The position numbers and the translations under genes are program-made. From assembly GCA_031763025.1 (NCBI GenBank), contig JASSKH010000031.1, positions 4,079,783 to 4,143,782 of the forward strand: 64,000 nucleotides of DNA, written 5' to 3'. Source of the DNA: Macrocystis pyrifera. Lineage: Eukaryota; Sar; Phaeophyceae; Laminariales; Laminariaceae. Each line of letters opens with the position of its first letter. Position 1 is the stretch's first letter. Below the pieces are notes generated by a model. The model saw nothing but the letters and a program-made list of their open reading frames with translations, was not told the DNA's origin and did no database searches. Shown one piece after another: positions 34,034 to 46,541 of the stretch.

Positions 34034-36660
34034 CACTGCGAAGCACCTGAGTCTTGTATCGATTCCAAGTAGTTTGGCCGGAAAAGCGCGAGAGCAGTTC
34101 GATCAAAAAGGGTTGACTCATTCATACCTGCACCCGTATTTTCGCAGAAACAGTACATAGACTAAAGTTGGGATGAATTTTTGCAGTGGTAAAAGAGGTA
34201 CGGCCCGTCCTCGACGGCCTGTCTGGGTCGCTGCGAACGAGTTCAGCTTTAGTCCTCGGCTGATTTATGACGGCGCGCGAAATCTGCAGAAGCACGTAAA
34301 AAGGTTGAACCCTGTGCTCGGTGGTCTCTCTGGTCGCTGCGAACGATCTTGCTTATTTGCCCCAAACCTTCATTTTGATCAGAGATTTATTGTGGTGTGG
34401 TGTAGAGTTGGGAGGGGGGGCTGGTACATTCCGGTGTGGTGTTGTGTGGCGTGTGGTAAATGTGGTGGGATGGTTGGAATACTTTTTTTTGTCTCAAGCT
34501 TTTTAAGAGGGAGTTAACGGTGCGGTTATGGTTGTGCCCTACAGTACCGAAGTCCCGACAGTGTTGGCATCCAACCTTTTTACGTCACGCGTATAGCTGC
34601 AAATATTGTGTTACTCTGAATTCAGCTCGGTTCTCCCTGAAGCGTGCATGCTGCCACTCTTATGATAGTTGTACGTGCGCGAGTGGGGTTGAGTGCACCG
34701 TTCTGAGAGTCGTTACGGCAATGTTGGCATGTTCCGCCGTATCGAGGCAACACCATCAGTGAATGCCGCGAAACGAAAACTAACCGGCCGGCTTTAGAAT
34801 GCCGCCGCAAGCACCATGCAGTCCTTTGCCTTAGAGGCAGCACCTTCAGTGACTGCCATTTTAAAGGAAAACCAACCCCATTTTTTGTTTTCGAAATAGG
34901 TCACGCATGAAAAATAACAGGTACATACACTTTAGCCGTGAGATCGATTTCATCTTCGAAAATCATCTTTGCAATCGAGTAACTCTAAGCTGTGTGTGGT
35001 AATTCGGACACACAAAACTGCGGATGCCATTGTGAATGCACGGTGTTGCTAGCTGTGGGGCTTCCAGGCGCCGGGGGGGGCGGGGGTTCTTTGAGCATGC
35101 AGAAACACCGGAGCGGATTTCGCTCAGCCATATGTGTTGAAGGATTGAACCGCTCGTTGTTTCCTGCAGTAAGTTGGTTTACCTGCTAGCAACGTTGGGA
35201 GGTGCTGCCGTTTTTTGTTGTTAGGGCTATGTTTCGCGTTTTTTTTATTAACTACTATGAGAGGCCTTAGCCAGCCTCGGCTGTGAGGTCGACAATTTCG
35301 TCGAAACTCAGCTATGCAAGTTGGGCTATGTCGTACATATAATCGCGTGTTTTGCTGCTGGTTTCATGTTTAGTGTGGTATTGATTTACTATTTTGGTAT
35401 GGCTTGACTTGGCTTGGTTTGGTTTCAGTTTGATGTCTTAACATTGTCGTGTTCTAGTCCGACTTAGCAGGAGGTTTTACGCTCGGCGATTCCGCATTAA
35501 ACGCCTATCTTTGGCCTTCGCGTGACGAGATACTTTGCATTTTCTCAGCTCCTCGATTCGTATCGAATTTTCCTATTAATAGCCCACCCAGACGTACGCT
35601 TTTATTATGACATATGTCTGGCCATCATGCCTACCTGGTGCGTCAGAAAATATGTACTTCGTGCGTGCTGGTTGTAGCTTGTTGCGCACTGAGGTTGTTG
35701 GAATACTGAGCCTAGAAATCCTTAACAGCACAGTTGATGCGGGGCCACTGTGTAGATCGTATATCAAGGCTCTTAATTAACAACGTGTTGGGATATTGTG
35801 CGTGAATTCCCTGGCTCCATGCATCTGATCGATGTGCAGCCGCTAACAAATGACGCTGGAACACCCGCCTTTTTTCGTGTGTCAAGGCCTCTGTTGGCCT
35901 TCGTGTGCTGGTTTTAGTATAGGTCGGCGGTCAGGAAAAGGGTCAACCCGCGGTCTTCCGGCAGCTTCGATCACTCCTCAGCAGATCAACGGCGAAGCTT
36001 GGAATCTGGTAGAATGTTGCTCGTCGGAGCTCTTGATGTTAACGCCTCGAAGCGACTGCATGATTTCAACTACTGTATTTCTCACTCCCTGTGTCGTGAT
36101 ATCGACCAACTCCAGAGTGCGCACTGATCAGTATCAGGCTGTTTGTCTAGATTCAATTAAACTCCTCGTGGTGTCGCGATGTACCGTACACAATTGCTGG
36201 AGGTGGAAAGGCAGCCTAAGCATTAACACGAGGAACTACTCGGACGACTTTGAGAAGGGGGATGAGAAAAAGGGAGGGTGGTGAGGGGGGTGAGGGGGGG
36301 GGTAGGGTAAAGGGAGAGGGAAGGGAAGAGACGGAGGGAGAAGGGAAGCCAAGGGAAGGGCGCGCGGAGAAATGCGCAGCGAGGCCCTTACATACCAGCT
36401 ATTGCTGTCGTTTTGTGCCTTGACCCTTGACCTTTGTTCGTGACGCGAAGGACGCAGATGGCATTTTGCCATATCGCCCCACAATGGCTGTTGTGTCACT
36501 AAAGTCGTCCAGTGCAGGGAGTTTGCTGTGGTGATGCTCAACTCTATGAGTCTGGGTTAATTGGCTGTGCTAGACCGCTCCGCGATGGTTGCAGTGGGAG
36601 GGTATGATAGAAGCGAAGGGCATCACATCTCGGGAAGGAGGGGGTATGCAACGCACAGCC
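34034..36660. other. Conserved non-coding downstream of gene B
   Basis: Aligned to 13466-16120. No conserved open frame. Contains the degenerate GGGAA tract near 36310-36362 and a T-rich block near 35230. Confidence 0.55.
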
Positions 36661-36699
36661 CTCTTTTTTCGACTCTATATATGAATTTCGTACCAATCC

Positions 36700-37243
36700 C
36701 TTCGTGCTTGGCGCAAGTAATAACTGCCTTGTTGGTCAAAACCCGACGTGCTCCGTCCCGACATTGTTGTGATGCGAGGGTCTATGGCTACACGACCATG
36801 GTCACGAATGGTAACGACCATACCCCCTCCTCTATTTTGTTTTAGCGGTTACCACGGCTGGTGGTCGAGTTAGATCATTTTTGTGGGGGAGAGAACCTCA
36901 ATTCCGCACTAGGGGGATGATCGTATCACGTAGTGTGTATATGGCAAGGCACCCTCAAGGCAGTTACATAGTAAACCCTACGCTGTCTCTGGAAGTGGCC
37001 ACACCAGAAGAAAAATGCATTCACGCTGTCATCCATATGCAACAAAATCCACTCCACCATCGGTTCTTCGTAGGTTGCAGCTCACCCTTCATGCGACTCG
37101 CCTAACACCTCACGACGCTTCGCACTTGGTACAGAAATGTCTGCCTGGTCGGTGAAGCCCGACGTGCTCCGTCCCGGCATTGTAAAGAAATGAGAGGGTC
37201 TATGATCACACGACTACGGTTATGCATGGTAATGAGTACACCC
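36700..37243 (+). repeat. R500: 3' fragment plus 5'-truncated copy upstream of copy C
   Basis: 36700-36828 is a 3' fragment; 36832-37243 begins at TTTTAGCGGTTACCACGGCT and runs to the normal 3' end ATGCATGGTAATGAGTACAC. Confidence 0.7.
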
Positions 37244-37762
37244 GCCCGATTTTACACCCGGCGTCGCCTTTTTTCATACTCTCCCCGCCCCCACATATCA
37301 CCCATTGTCGACATTTTGTAACGCCAAACCATGTGTGTGCGCTTGGTGTGGGCCACAGGCTCGCGACGCTAAGGAAGACGCATTCAAGTTGAGCCAGCTC
37401 TACGAGACTATGCTGAAGGATTTCCGAGTGGGAAAAGGGTCCCCTCAGGACGACCCTGTCGACACCACTATCCACCACCACCCCCACCATTACCACCGAC
37501 GGTAGCAGCCATCCCGTGAAAAATCACGTTGCAGATCGTTGAAATCATTGCCGTGCGCAAGGCTAGACGGGAAAACGCAGCTTCCCCCCACCCGACTGCG
37601 GAGTATAAGGCATCAAGTCGCGTCACCCACGCGCGCAGCCAAGTCATCGCCAGGCACAATGCCAACAACGCTGCCACTGCCGCTACCGCCATCACCGCCG
37701 ACGTCAAGCCGGGCATATCCCCAGCTTCGACGCCACCCGTTTCCCCCTCCCCCGCCTCCGAC

Positions 37763-38010
37763 GCATGCTACAGTAAAGGTGCACCATTGTTCTTCTGAGG
37801 CTCTTCAGTTCGGGATCTCCATACCCTACCCAAAACACTGGCTTCAGCAACAATCAAATTGCATTCCGATGAATAGTCCCATGGATCAAGTATACACAAA
37901 ACAATATTTTCCGAAACAAGGCTGGCATTCCGACGATTTTGAGTTAAGGAGCCCCGTCATTCAGAAAAAGAATGAGCGGAAACACGCAACCTCTATATTA
38001 TAGGACGCGT
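37763..38010 (+). mobile_element. MITE-2 copy in pseudogene C, with 8-bp target duplication
   Basis: Inserted in the linker codons of copy C. CCTCCGAC is present on both sides (37755-37762 and 38011-38018), and once in intact copies. Ends are imperfect inverted repeats (CTACAGTAAAGGTGCACC against CTATAATATAGAGGTTGCG). An 8-bp duplication is typical of hAT-type elements; assignment is tentative. Confidence 0.75.
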
Positions 38011-38459
38011 CCTCCGACAAGCCTTCTTATCCTTCTTCCGCCAAAATATCACTGAACGAAGAAGCCCGCCCATTCGCAGCAGATGTGCGATAAGCTCACC
38101 GCATTTCTGAAGTCCGAGGAAGGCAGTTAGGCCTTTTAACCGGGGGTTGACGGCTTCCTCCGGTTCGGGAAGTTCGAGACGCCGGCGTCCAACCCTACGT
38201 CTGTTGTGGGGTACGGAGTTATTCGAGCGACCGATCTTCTGGGTTTCGAGATCGAGAAGGCGCGTGAGGCTTTGCTCACGCAGAGGGAGTTGCGGGAGGA
38301 AGGGGGGGGGGGGGGGGGGGGGGGGGGTGGAGGGAAAAGGAGGTGAAGGTTGGAGGCAGCTGGTGGTCCTGACAGGGATCGTCTAAACGGCACCAGCGAG
38401 AGATATCTACGGGGAACGTCGGGGAGGTCTGCGCGTAGGTGACCAACAAGGGTTGCGTG

Positions 38460-39060
38460 GTGAGTCAACCATAGCTGGTAGTGTTTTCAACATGGCAGTC
38501 AGTTCATATACTGTAACTTGATTTTCGTATTTCGTTTCGTTTTTCTTCTCCCTGTTGTCGACGAGTCTAAGGGATCGGGATATGAGCTGGGCATTGTTGG
38601 ACGAGGGAAACGACTACACAATCATACGTGCTGTTATTATGTGTACCTGTACAATATTATTTTCTCTGCTTTCGAACAGGAGAGGGAACAAGCGATGACA
38701 ACCAATGGCAACAGCTGCACCGGCCACTTTTAGGTTGACTGCGGATCATTTCAGTTGCTCGTCCCGCCTTCACACCGCACCATTCAGCTGACTTATTTAT
38801 GCAGAAAGTGACTCAGGTCGGTACTGCCGTCCTCTCCAAGTCTGGGCCATAGCACACTAAACCCCATATAGCTGAGCCATGAACTTCTCATAGCCTTCTC
38901 TCTTGGACCATGACCAGGAAGAACGAAAAACTCACGTACTCTAACAAACTCAATCGTTGTTGGCTATTTGCATTGCCATCCCTAAGCCACACACCCCTTG
39001 CCCGATCTCCTCGTTCCCATTGCGCCGCACGGTATCCCTTTTCTTGGCGAATGTTTGCAG
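38460..39060. other. Intron of pseudogene C
   Basis: Aligns with introns of A and B from GTGAGTCAACCATAGCTGGT onward. No other feature. Confidence 0.6.
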
Positions 39061-39249
39061 CAAGTTACGGTGGATAGAACAATGGTTCTCTCGAAGTCCG
39101 GACAATTGGCGTGGGATTGGATGAACCGCTTGCTGTGGAAGCTCCCGAGGGACGAGGTCTACCAAGCGTGCGTGACCGACGCTGGCATCCAAGTTGGACT
39201 TGAAGAACGGGCCGTCTGGGACATCGCAGCCGACGAGTGGCTGGGTTAA

Positions 39250-41560
39250 CCCGTTCACTACTCGCACGGCGCACATCATGTTTACACTACTGCCAAGCAG
39301 TTCGGCCCGAAAAGCGCGTGTGCAGTTCGATCAAAAGGCGTTGGTCCATCTATAACTACTGCCGTGCCTTTGAGGACACACTGCTTAGAAATAAAGATTG
39401 GTGAATTTTGCAAGAATACGTGAAATGGTTGCATCCTATCCTCGACGGTTTCTCTGATCCCTGCGAACGAACATCTAGTTGATCATCCGATGGATTATGA
39501 TGCGTTTAATATCTACTCTGGTGTGGTGTGGTTTTGAGAGGGCTGGGAGTTGTGTGGTACGCAGTCGAGTGTAAGTACGAGAGGTGATGGGGATACTGAG
39601 ATGTTTTTCAAGGTTTTCGGAGTAAGTTGCCTGTACGGTCATGGCTGTGCCCTATAATACCGAAGTCCCGACAGTGTTGGCGTGCACCCTTTTACTATAT
39701 GCGTATAGCTGTAAATGTTGATTTACTCTGAGTTCAAACGGACTTTCCCTGATATGTGCATGTTGTATTTTAATTATGGTTGTACGCACATGAGGGGGTT
39801 GAGTGCATCGTTCAGAGAGGCTTTGGGCCAATGTTGGCATGTTTCGCCATATCTAGGCAACGCCTTCAGCGAATTCCGCAAACAAAATCAAACCAGTCGG
39901 TATTAGAACGCCGCCACGACCGTCTACTTTTAGAGGCAACACATTCAGCGAGTGTCATAGGCAGAACAATCGGCCCTATAGTATATATAAACCACAAGTT
40001 TTGTCAAAATGAACAATTGTGTTAAAATACCAGGTGTATACGTATACATGGTATACCCATCAGCTGTGAGAGTGGATTTGGGTTCGGAACTAATCTTTGC
40101 GATCGAGAGTTCGTCCGAGAATCACATTTGCAATCTACATTTGGTATTTCGGTCGCTAGAAACTCTGGGTAACATACCTTTATACACGGTTTACCTAGCT
40201 GTGACGTCTTGGCGAGGGGTCGTCCTTGAGCATGCAGACATAGCTGAGCGGATTGCGCGGAGCCAAACGTTTTGAAGGATTGAATCGCCTGTTGTTTCCC
40301 GCGGCGAATCAATTCGCCTGATAGCAAAGTTGTGGCGGTGCTACCGCTCGTTGTTGCTTCTGTTGTGCGTCACTTTTTTCATAACACTAACTCGCACCTT
40401 AGCCGACCTCAGGGGTGAGGTCGAGAATTTCGTCGAAACTCGTCCTTTAGGCTGATTGATATTGTTGGACCACGCGTTGTGCGAAAAGGTTTTGTGGTTT
40501 GTGTTTAGCTTGATTTGGTTTGAATTTGGTTTGTGGTCTTGACCTTTCCTCTTTCCAGCCCAACTCCGTACGTAGAAGGATTTACGCTCGACGATCCCTG
40601 GCTGAACGCCTACGTTAAGTCTTTGCGTATAAGGACATCGGATTTCCACAGTCCCTCGATTTCGCTCGATTATGTTCAACTAACGCAAATGTAAGCGGCC
40701 GATGAAACATGCCTCAGCATCAAGCCTACCTGTTACGTGAGAAAATAAATACTTCGTACGTGCGGGTTGTCGGCTTTTATCGATGTGGCTGTTGGAATAC
40801 GGAGTCTGAAAGTCCACAAAAATGTAGTCGATGTGCGGCCACTGTACAGGTCGAAGGTCGAGGCTCGTAACCTGTTGGAATTTTGTGTATGGAGGCTCTT
40901 CGCATATGGTTGATGTGCAGTCACTGCCAACGATGAAAATTTATAGGAGACCGGTCTGCTTGCATGTATCAAGGCCTCCGTTGGCAGCAGCATACTCCTT
41001 TTGGCGTAGATGCGCGGTTAGTTAAGGGCTCAAACCGCATACTCCTTTTGGCGTAGATGGGCAGTTTGTTAAGGGCTCAAACCGCGGTCTCCTGGCATCT
41101 TTGATAATTCGCAGGAGATGAGATGGTGAGGCTGGCAACCTGATAGAATGGTGCTCGTCGACGTTCTTCGATCTTAACTGACACACAAGCCTTTACAACA
41201 CGGCATGCTTTCACCTGCCACTCATTCCCTGTGGCGTGATATCGACTGGCCTGAAGTGTGCGCAGTAATCCGTCTCAGGCTATTTGTCTACACTAAATGA
41301 GACTCCTCGTGGTACCCTACACAATTTTCTGGAGGTGGAAAGGCGGCCAATGCTTCAAAACGATGAACCACTCCGACGAGTTTGAGAAGGGAGAGAAGAG
41401 AAAGGGGGGTGGGTGAAGGGGGTAGGATGAAGGGAGACGGGGAGAGAGGGGAGGGAAGGGAAGGAGAAGGGAGGGAAGGGAAGGGGCGGGTAGGGAAGGG
41501 AAGCGAATGACGCGCGAATTGAGGTGCAGAACATCTACTACGTACCAATACAAATCATGT
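39250..41560. other. Conserved non-coding downstream of copy C
   Basis: Aligned to the A and B downstream regions, with a 2 x 47 bp tandem repeat at 40991-41084 (CATACTCCTTTTGGCGTAGA) and a degenerate GGGAA tract at 41430-41505. Confidence 0.55.
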
Positions 41561-42059
41561 CATACATGTCTGATAAAATAGTGTTTTACGTCATTCGAAC
41601 ACAAACACAATCCTCTCGCCTCGTTTTCATTATGCATATTTAAGAGTGATGTAAAATTCTATCTTTTTCGCGTACCTGCTTCAACGTTTTAGGTCAGAAA
41701 TGTATAGCAGAAGCCACAGGTACTGCCCCTTCCTGCAGTGATCGATGTAAAAGACATCGATATGGAGCCGGTAAAAGCGTAAGGTGCGTTTCACACCCCC
41801 TTAGCCCCGAACGGTGTTATTGTTCGTTAGTACCCTCCCACTGCAACCATCGCGGAGCGATCTAGCGCAACCAAATAACTTGGGTTTACTGACTTGAGCA
41901 TCACCAGAGCAAAGCTTCTGCACTGAACAACTTCAATAGCACAGAACTCAAAGTGGATCAACCTGGCACAATGCCAACTGAGTCCCTAGCATCCCCAACA
42001 AGGGCGAACGCCTAAACGGCAGTAGTACCCGGTATTTGCAGGTGAAATGTACCTCCCTC

Positions 42060-42122
42060 CGCGCGCCCCCTTCCCTTCCCTTCCCTTCCCTTCCCTTCCC
42101 TTCCCTTCCCTTCCCTTTCTTG
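42060..42122. repeat. (CCCTT)n pentanucleotide tract
   Basis: Reverse-complement counterpart of the GGGAA tract of block A; confirms that this part of D is inverted. Confidence 0.9.
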
Positions 42123-42739
42123 CTCTTCCGTTCCCTTCCGTTCTTTTCCCTTCCGTTCTTTTCTTCTCTCTCCCTCTTCCTTCCCCCTGTCCCCTTTGCC
42201 CACCTCCTTTTGTCTGCCCCCCCTTCTCAAATCGTCGGAGCGGTTCATCGTTTTGAAGCACTGACCGCCTTGCCAACTCTAGAAATTGTGTACGGTATCA
42301 CGAGGAGTCTCATTTAATGTAGAAAAATAGCGTGATACGGATTCCTGCGCACCCTATAGGCAGTCGATATCACGCCACAGGGAATGAGTGCCAGGTGAAA
42401 GCATGCCGTCTTGCAAAGGCTTCTGTGTCAGTTAAAAGGGATCGAAGAACCTCGACGAGCAACATTCTACCAGGTTGTCAACCCCGCCATCTCATCTGCT
42501 ACGAAATTATCAAATATACTAGGACACCACGATTTGAGCCCTGAACTGACCACCCATCTAGACCAAAAGGAGTATGATACGCCTTGACACGCGCAAGCAG
42601 ACCGGTCTCCTGTTACCAGCATCGTTGGTATGAGCTACACACCAATCACATATGCGAAGCTTCTCCATGCACGACATTCCAACAGGTCACGAACCTCGAC
42701 TTTCGACCTGCACAGTGACCGCAAACTCGTTCCGATTTT

Positions 42740-43610
42740 GTCTCATGGGTATAGGGATGTCAGGTAGTACGTGTAAATAATTTCCGTTCTAAAGATCTGT
42801 GCCTGATTCCTGACTGCCTGTGGTTTGCGGAGCCAGTGTTGTCTGGAAATATCGGAGGTAGTGTAGCTTCCTTTTCGGGGGCCTTGCTCGTTTGCTTCGC
42901 TTTTTTATTACTATTTTGTTTCGTTTGTCTTCTTCCCTCTTACATTTGTTCGTGACTATTCGGTTTTCTCGGGTATCTCGCTCAGTTGTGACAGCTTTTC
43001 GATTCTGAGTCGAGTTTCGGAAATCCTTTTTCATTATTTCCGTTGACGCTTTGTTTTTCGATTTTGTTTTCACCTTGACGTTAGTGTGGGAGCGAGCGAC
43101 CGAGCGGGCGACGGCGGACGATCGACAACTAGTTCGTTAATTCGCTGCCTCGACCGTCGACCGTCTTGGTCGATCGCCCGCCATCGCTCTTGCTACCACT
43201 ACTGCTGTTGTACTGGTTGTGCACAGCTGTACTGTGCTGCTGTTTTGTGCACTGGTTTTAGACTGCTGTCCTGTCGTTCGGTCGCCGCCGGCCGTTGCTC
43301 GGTCGCTCCATCGATCGCGCAGACCCTTGACCTCGTCGCCCCGCAGTTTGGTGGGCGGCCTTGGGCCGCCGTCATCACTCCACGTTGCTTGGTCGCCCGC
43401 CGCCGTTCTCGTACCTACTGTGATACAAGTATCAGCAAGTACCTGGTACGCTTCAGGGGAAACCTACTTGAATTTAGAGGAAAAAAAAACTTTGTTGGCG
43501 GAGATGTCTGCATGCAACAGTGGGGTGGGTGTGCTAGTCCAGAGGCTTGGTGCAAGCCGCTGAGGCATGCTCTCGTCATCCTCGATCCGAACAAACGCAT
43601 GGTATATCTG
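42740..43610. other. GC-rich insert in block D, no recognised gene
   Basis: Replaces ~1.5 kb of block sequence. 43086-43400 is rich in CGATCG, GGTCG and GCCGCC words. A 192-codon frame (43086-43664) reads through but has Cys/Arg-biased composition, crosses into block D sequence and lacks any motif, so I do not call a gene. Confidence 0.45.
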
Positions 43611-43767
43611 ACTCTAGTTCAAGGCACTTGTAGTGTGTCTCCAAACATACGGGTGCAGTTGTAAACGGGCCAACGCCTTTTGATTGAACTGCACCCGCGC
43701 TTTTCGGGTCAAACTGATAGGAATGGATGTACGGTATATGTGCTTTGCAGTGCCAGCAGTGAACGGG

Positions 43768-43956
43768 TCAACCCAGCCACTCGTCGGACGTGATGCTTCA
43801 AACGGCCCGCGCTTCGAGTCGAATTTCGATGCCAATCTCAGTGAAGCGCACTTGTTAGCCCTCGTCCCTCGAACGCTTCCACGGCAAACGGTTTATCCAG
43901 CCCCATGCGAACCGTCCGGACTTGGAGAGAACCGTTGTCCCATCCACCACAGATTT
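43768..43956 (-). pseudogene. PGVDG pseudogene D, exon 2
   Basis: Minus strand after GTGCAG: KSVVDGTTVLSKSGRFAWGW.., with TAA after DEG and TGA after RAV where other copies have Tyr/Cys and Trp. 63 codons to the usual stop position (here TGA). Confidence 0.8.
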
Positions 43957-44744
43957 CTGCACTAAACAGTCAAAATAGACGGTGCCGTGTGGCCCAAGGG
44001 GGACGATGAAAAGGGGGCAAGGTGTGTGTGGTATAGGGGTGATGATACCTGAGTTAGTTCAAACATGGTTTTATATTTCTATGATGGTCCAATACCAACG
44101 ACCGTGAGTGGTCAATTGTTTTACAGCATGAGTTTTATATATAGTGTACAGAAACCCGGACTTGGAAAGATCGGTAGCATCACCCGCGGTTACTTTCTGC
44201 AAAAATATGTCAAGGAAGTGGTGCGGTGAAGCCGTGACGTGGAGAAGTACTGTAGCTGCTGTTGGTTGTGGTCATTTATTCCCTTTCGAGTTCCAAAAAA
44301 TAATTTATAATATCGTACGAGGTTCCCCTTCGGGATTGTGGTTGACTTGGAAGCCCGGGGGTGATGCAAGCTGGGGAGAGAGAGCCCAGCATGCGTCTGT
44401 TCCTCGTACCAGCTACTCGATAGGTACGTAGCCAACTGGCAAGAACAAAATAACATAAAACATTTTTGACAGCTGATAAATAAATATGCATGCAGTCACC
44501 GGTGAATTCCAGGAAGTAGCACTGACCAGCTCAACCGAATGCATAGTTTATTCTGCGGATTCACAAAAAAGGACCAGTTAGTATGATAATATCGAATTTT
44601 CCCTCCGACAATGTTTAGCTCAAATCCCGATCTCTGATACACGCAGACACCAGGAAGAATAAATCCAGAGCCCAAAAAGAAACAACGCACAATATATCGA
44701 CAGGTTGCCTTGTTGGAAAACACTACGAGGTATCATCGACTCAC

Positions 44745-45200
44745 CACGCCGCCCTTGTTGGTCCCGCTCACGCCGACGTCCCCAACGTTCTCCGTAGCTA
44801 TCCCTCGCTGCCGCCGCTTGGACGGTCTCCGTCAGGACCACCATCTTCCCCCAACATTAAACCTGCTCCTTCTCCCCCCCCAAAAACACCCCGACGCGCA
44901 CCGTCCCGGCATTGTAGGGATGTGAGGGTGTATGGTCATACGACTACGGCCATGCATGATAAGCAGTACCCCCCCCCCCCCCCCCTCCTCTTGCAGTTCC
45001 CTCAGCATGACCAACGCCTCACGCACCTTCTCGCTGTCAGAACCCAGGAGATTGGTCGCTCGAAAAATTCCGTGCCCCACCCGGACTTAGGGTCTGATGC
45101 CGGCGTCACGAACTTGCCGAGCCGGAGGAAGCCGTCAACTCTCGACCAAAAGGCCGACCTCCCGTCCCCGGATTTCAGGAATCCGTTAATTAAACGGCGA
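44745..45200 (-). pseudogene. PGVDG pseudogene D, 3' part of exon 1
   Basis: Minus strand from FLKSGDGRSAFW.. to TNKGGV | GTGAGTC. A one-base deletion after PKS shifts the frame, the Gly tract is extended, and a 3' piece of R500 (44880-44965) lies between the RELQEE helix and the GG.WW segment. Position of the donor is exactly conserved. Confidence 0.75.
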
Positions 45201-46541
45201 TGATGGGCGAGGTGGGGACGAGGAGAGTGTAAAATAAAGCAAAGACGGGTGTAGGCTAGAGGGAGGGAGGGGGCGGGGGGGGGTAGGCGTGCTCATTTGT
45301 TGGTTGCTTTAGTCATTTGACCATTGACCACGCATCCCTTTCGACACGGAGCACCGTTCCTATTCCTAAAAGAGACACCTCCAACATTTGGAATTTGGGC
45401 GCTCAATACGTTGTTTCCACATATTACATAGAGACGTCGTGCAAATCTTGTCCCCTGCCTGCTTCGAAGCCCTGAGGGGGGGTGAGGTGTAGTCATTGTC
45501 ATGCATGCCCGTAAGAGTATGGCTGTAGACCCTCGTATCACGACAATACCGGGGCGGAGCACGTCGTCTATTTACACACCAGGCAGACATTGTTAGCATT
45601 AGGGAGACTGGAATCGCGGCATACACACGCACATAAGCGGAAGCACGGCCCGGCACCCACACCAAGGGAAGAGCTTGATGCGAGACTGCTGTTGTACCGT
45701 GGCTACCGCGATGTACAACGATTGAGAGCTGGAAAAAACGGCAGTGTGATACCACTAAACAGCAGCACATAATTGTTTAAGAAATATCGAATTATGGGGG
45801 TCGGAGGCGGATGGCGTTGGGGCTAGGAATACGCCCGGAATGGCGTCGACGGTGGCGGCGGCGGCGGCGGCTGGGGCAGCGTTGTTGTTGGTGAAGGTAC
45901 TGCGCTCGGCGATGACGTGGCTAAGCGCGTGGGTGACGCGGCTCCATGCCTTGTACTCCGAGGTCAGCTCGGAGGAAGCAGCATTGTCACGCGAAGCCTT
46001 GCGCGCGGCACTGATTCCAACGCGCTGCGATGTGTCTTCCGAGAGGTCACTGCTACCGTTGGTGGTGGTGGTGGTGGTGTCGGAAAAGTTCCTTCCGACA
46101 CCAGCACCGCCACCGCCGACGGTAGCAGCCACCCCGTGGAAGAAACGACGCAGAGCGTTGGCGTCATTGCCACCCGCAAGGCTTCGCGCCAAAACGTTGC
46201 TTTCCCCCAGCTAACCGTGGATGTCAAGGCAGCGAGCTGCGTCATCCACGCGCTTATCCAGGTCATCGTCAAACATAATACCAACACCGACAATAACGCT
46301 GCCTCCGCCGCCGCCACCACCAATGCCGCTGACGTCAAGCCGGGCTTACCCCCAGCCCCGACGCCACCCGCCCCCCTTTCCCCCGCTACCGACAAGCCTT
46401 CTTCTACTTCTTACCACAAAGGAGATATTGTACCCTCGTGGAAATCCTTCAGCATGGCCTCGTAGAGCGGGCTCAACTTGAAGGCTTCTTTCTTGGCGCC
46501 GCGAGCCTGTGGTGCACACCAAGCGTGCACATGAGTTCGCG
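45185..46541 (-). repeat. 1.36 kb tandem unit 1 with palindromic core
   Basis: Unit starts GTTAATTAAACGGCGATGAT and repeats at 46542 and (partly) 47897. It contains an R500-derived piece (45470-45600) and the PGVDG linker twice, head to head: minus strand 46085-45790 and plus strand 46095-46430, meeting at the hairpin GTCGGAAAAGTTCCTTCCGAC (46079-46099). The true 5' end of exon 1 (FKLSPLYEAMLKDF) follows on the minus strand at 46506-46430. Long overlapping frames on both strands here are copies of the same linker. Confidence 0.8.

Larger units (their letters stand above)
30530..36660 (+). repeat. PGVDG block B (segmental duplication)
   Basis: Second direct copy of block A with extra upstream sequence (31640-31930 is shared with inverted block D at 48360-48700). 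Offset to block A falls from ~22.0 to ~20.5 kb along the unit, through indels and repeat insertions. Confidence 0.8.
37359..39249 (+). pseudogene. PGVDG-family pseudogene C
   Basis: Exon 1 remnant 37359-38459 begins like the others (FKLSQLYETMLKDF), then is out of frame in the linker, split by a MITE-2 (37763-38010), and has in-frame stops where intact copies have Trp (TGG to TGA), after GS (TAG), at FW (TAA) and in EVCVS (TAG). A G-run of about 28 stands where genes A and B have a short Gly tract. Exon 2 (39061-39249, after TTTGCAG) is fully open, QVTVDRTMVLSKSGQLAWDW to ADEWLG and TAA, so it decayed later or is still under constraint. Host gene copy, clearly dead as a whole. Confidence 0.8.
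37290..41560 (+). repeat. PGVDG block C (segmental duplication)
   Basis: Third direct copy: gene part 37359-39249 and downstream part to 41560. With inverted block D it forms a palindrome centred near 41.57-41.79 kb. Confidence 0.75.

Noticed and set aside
43086-43664. 192-codon plus-strand frame
   Set aside because: Cys/Arg-biased, no motif, and its 3' part runs antisense into block D sequence with a different history.
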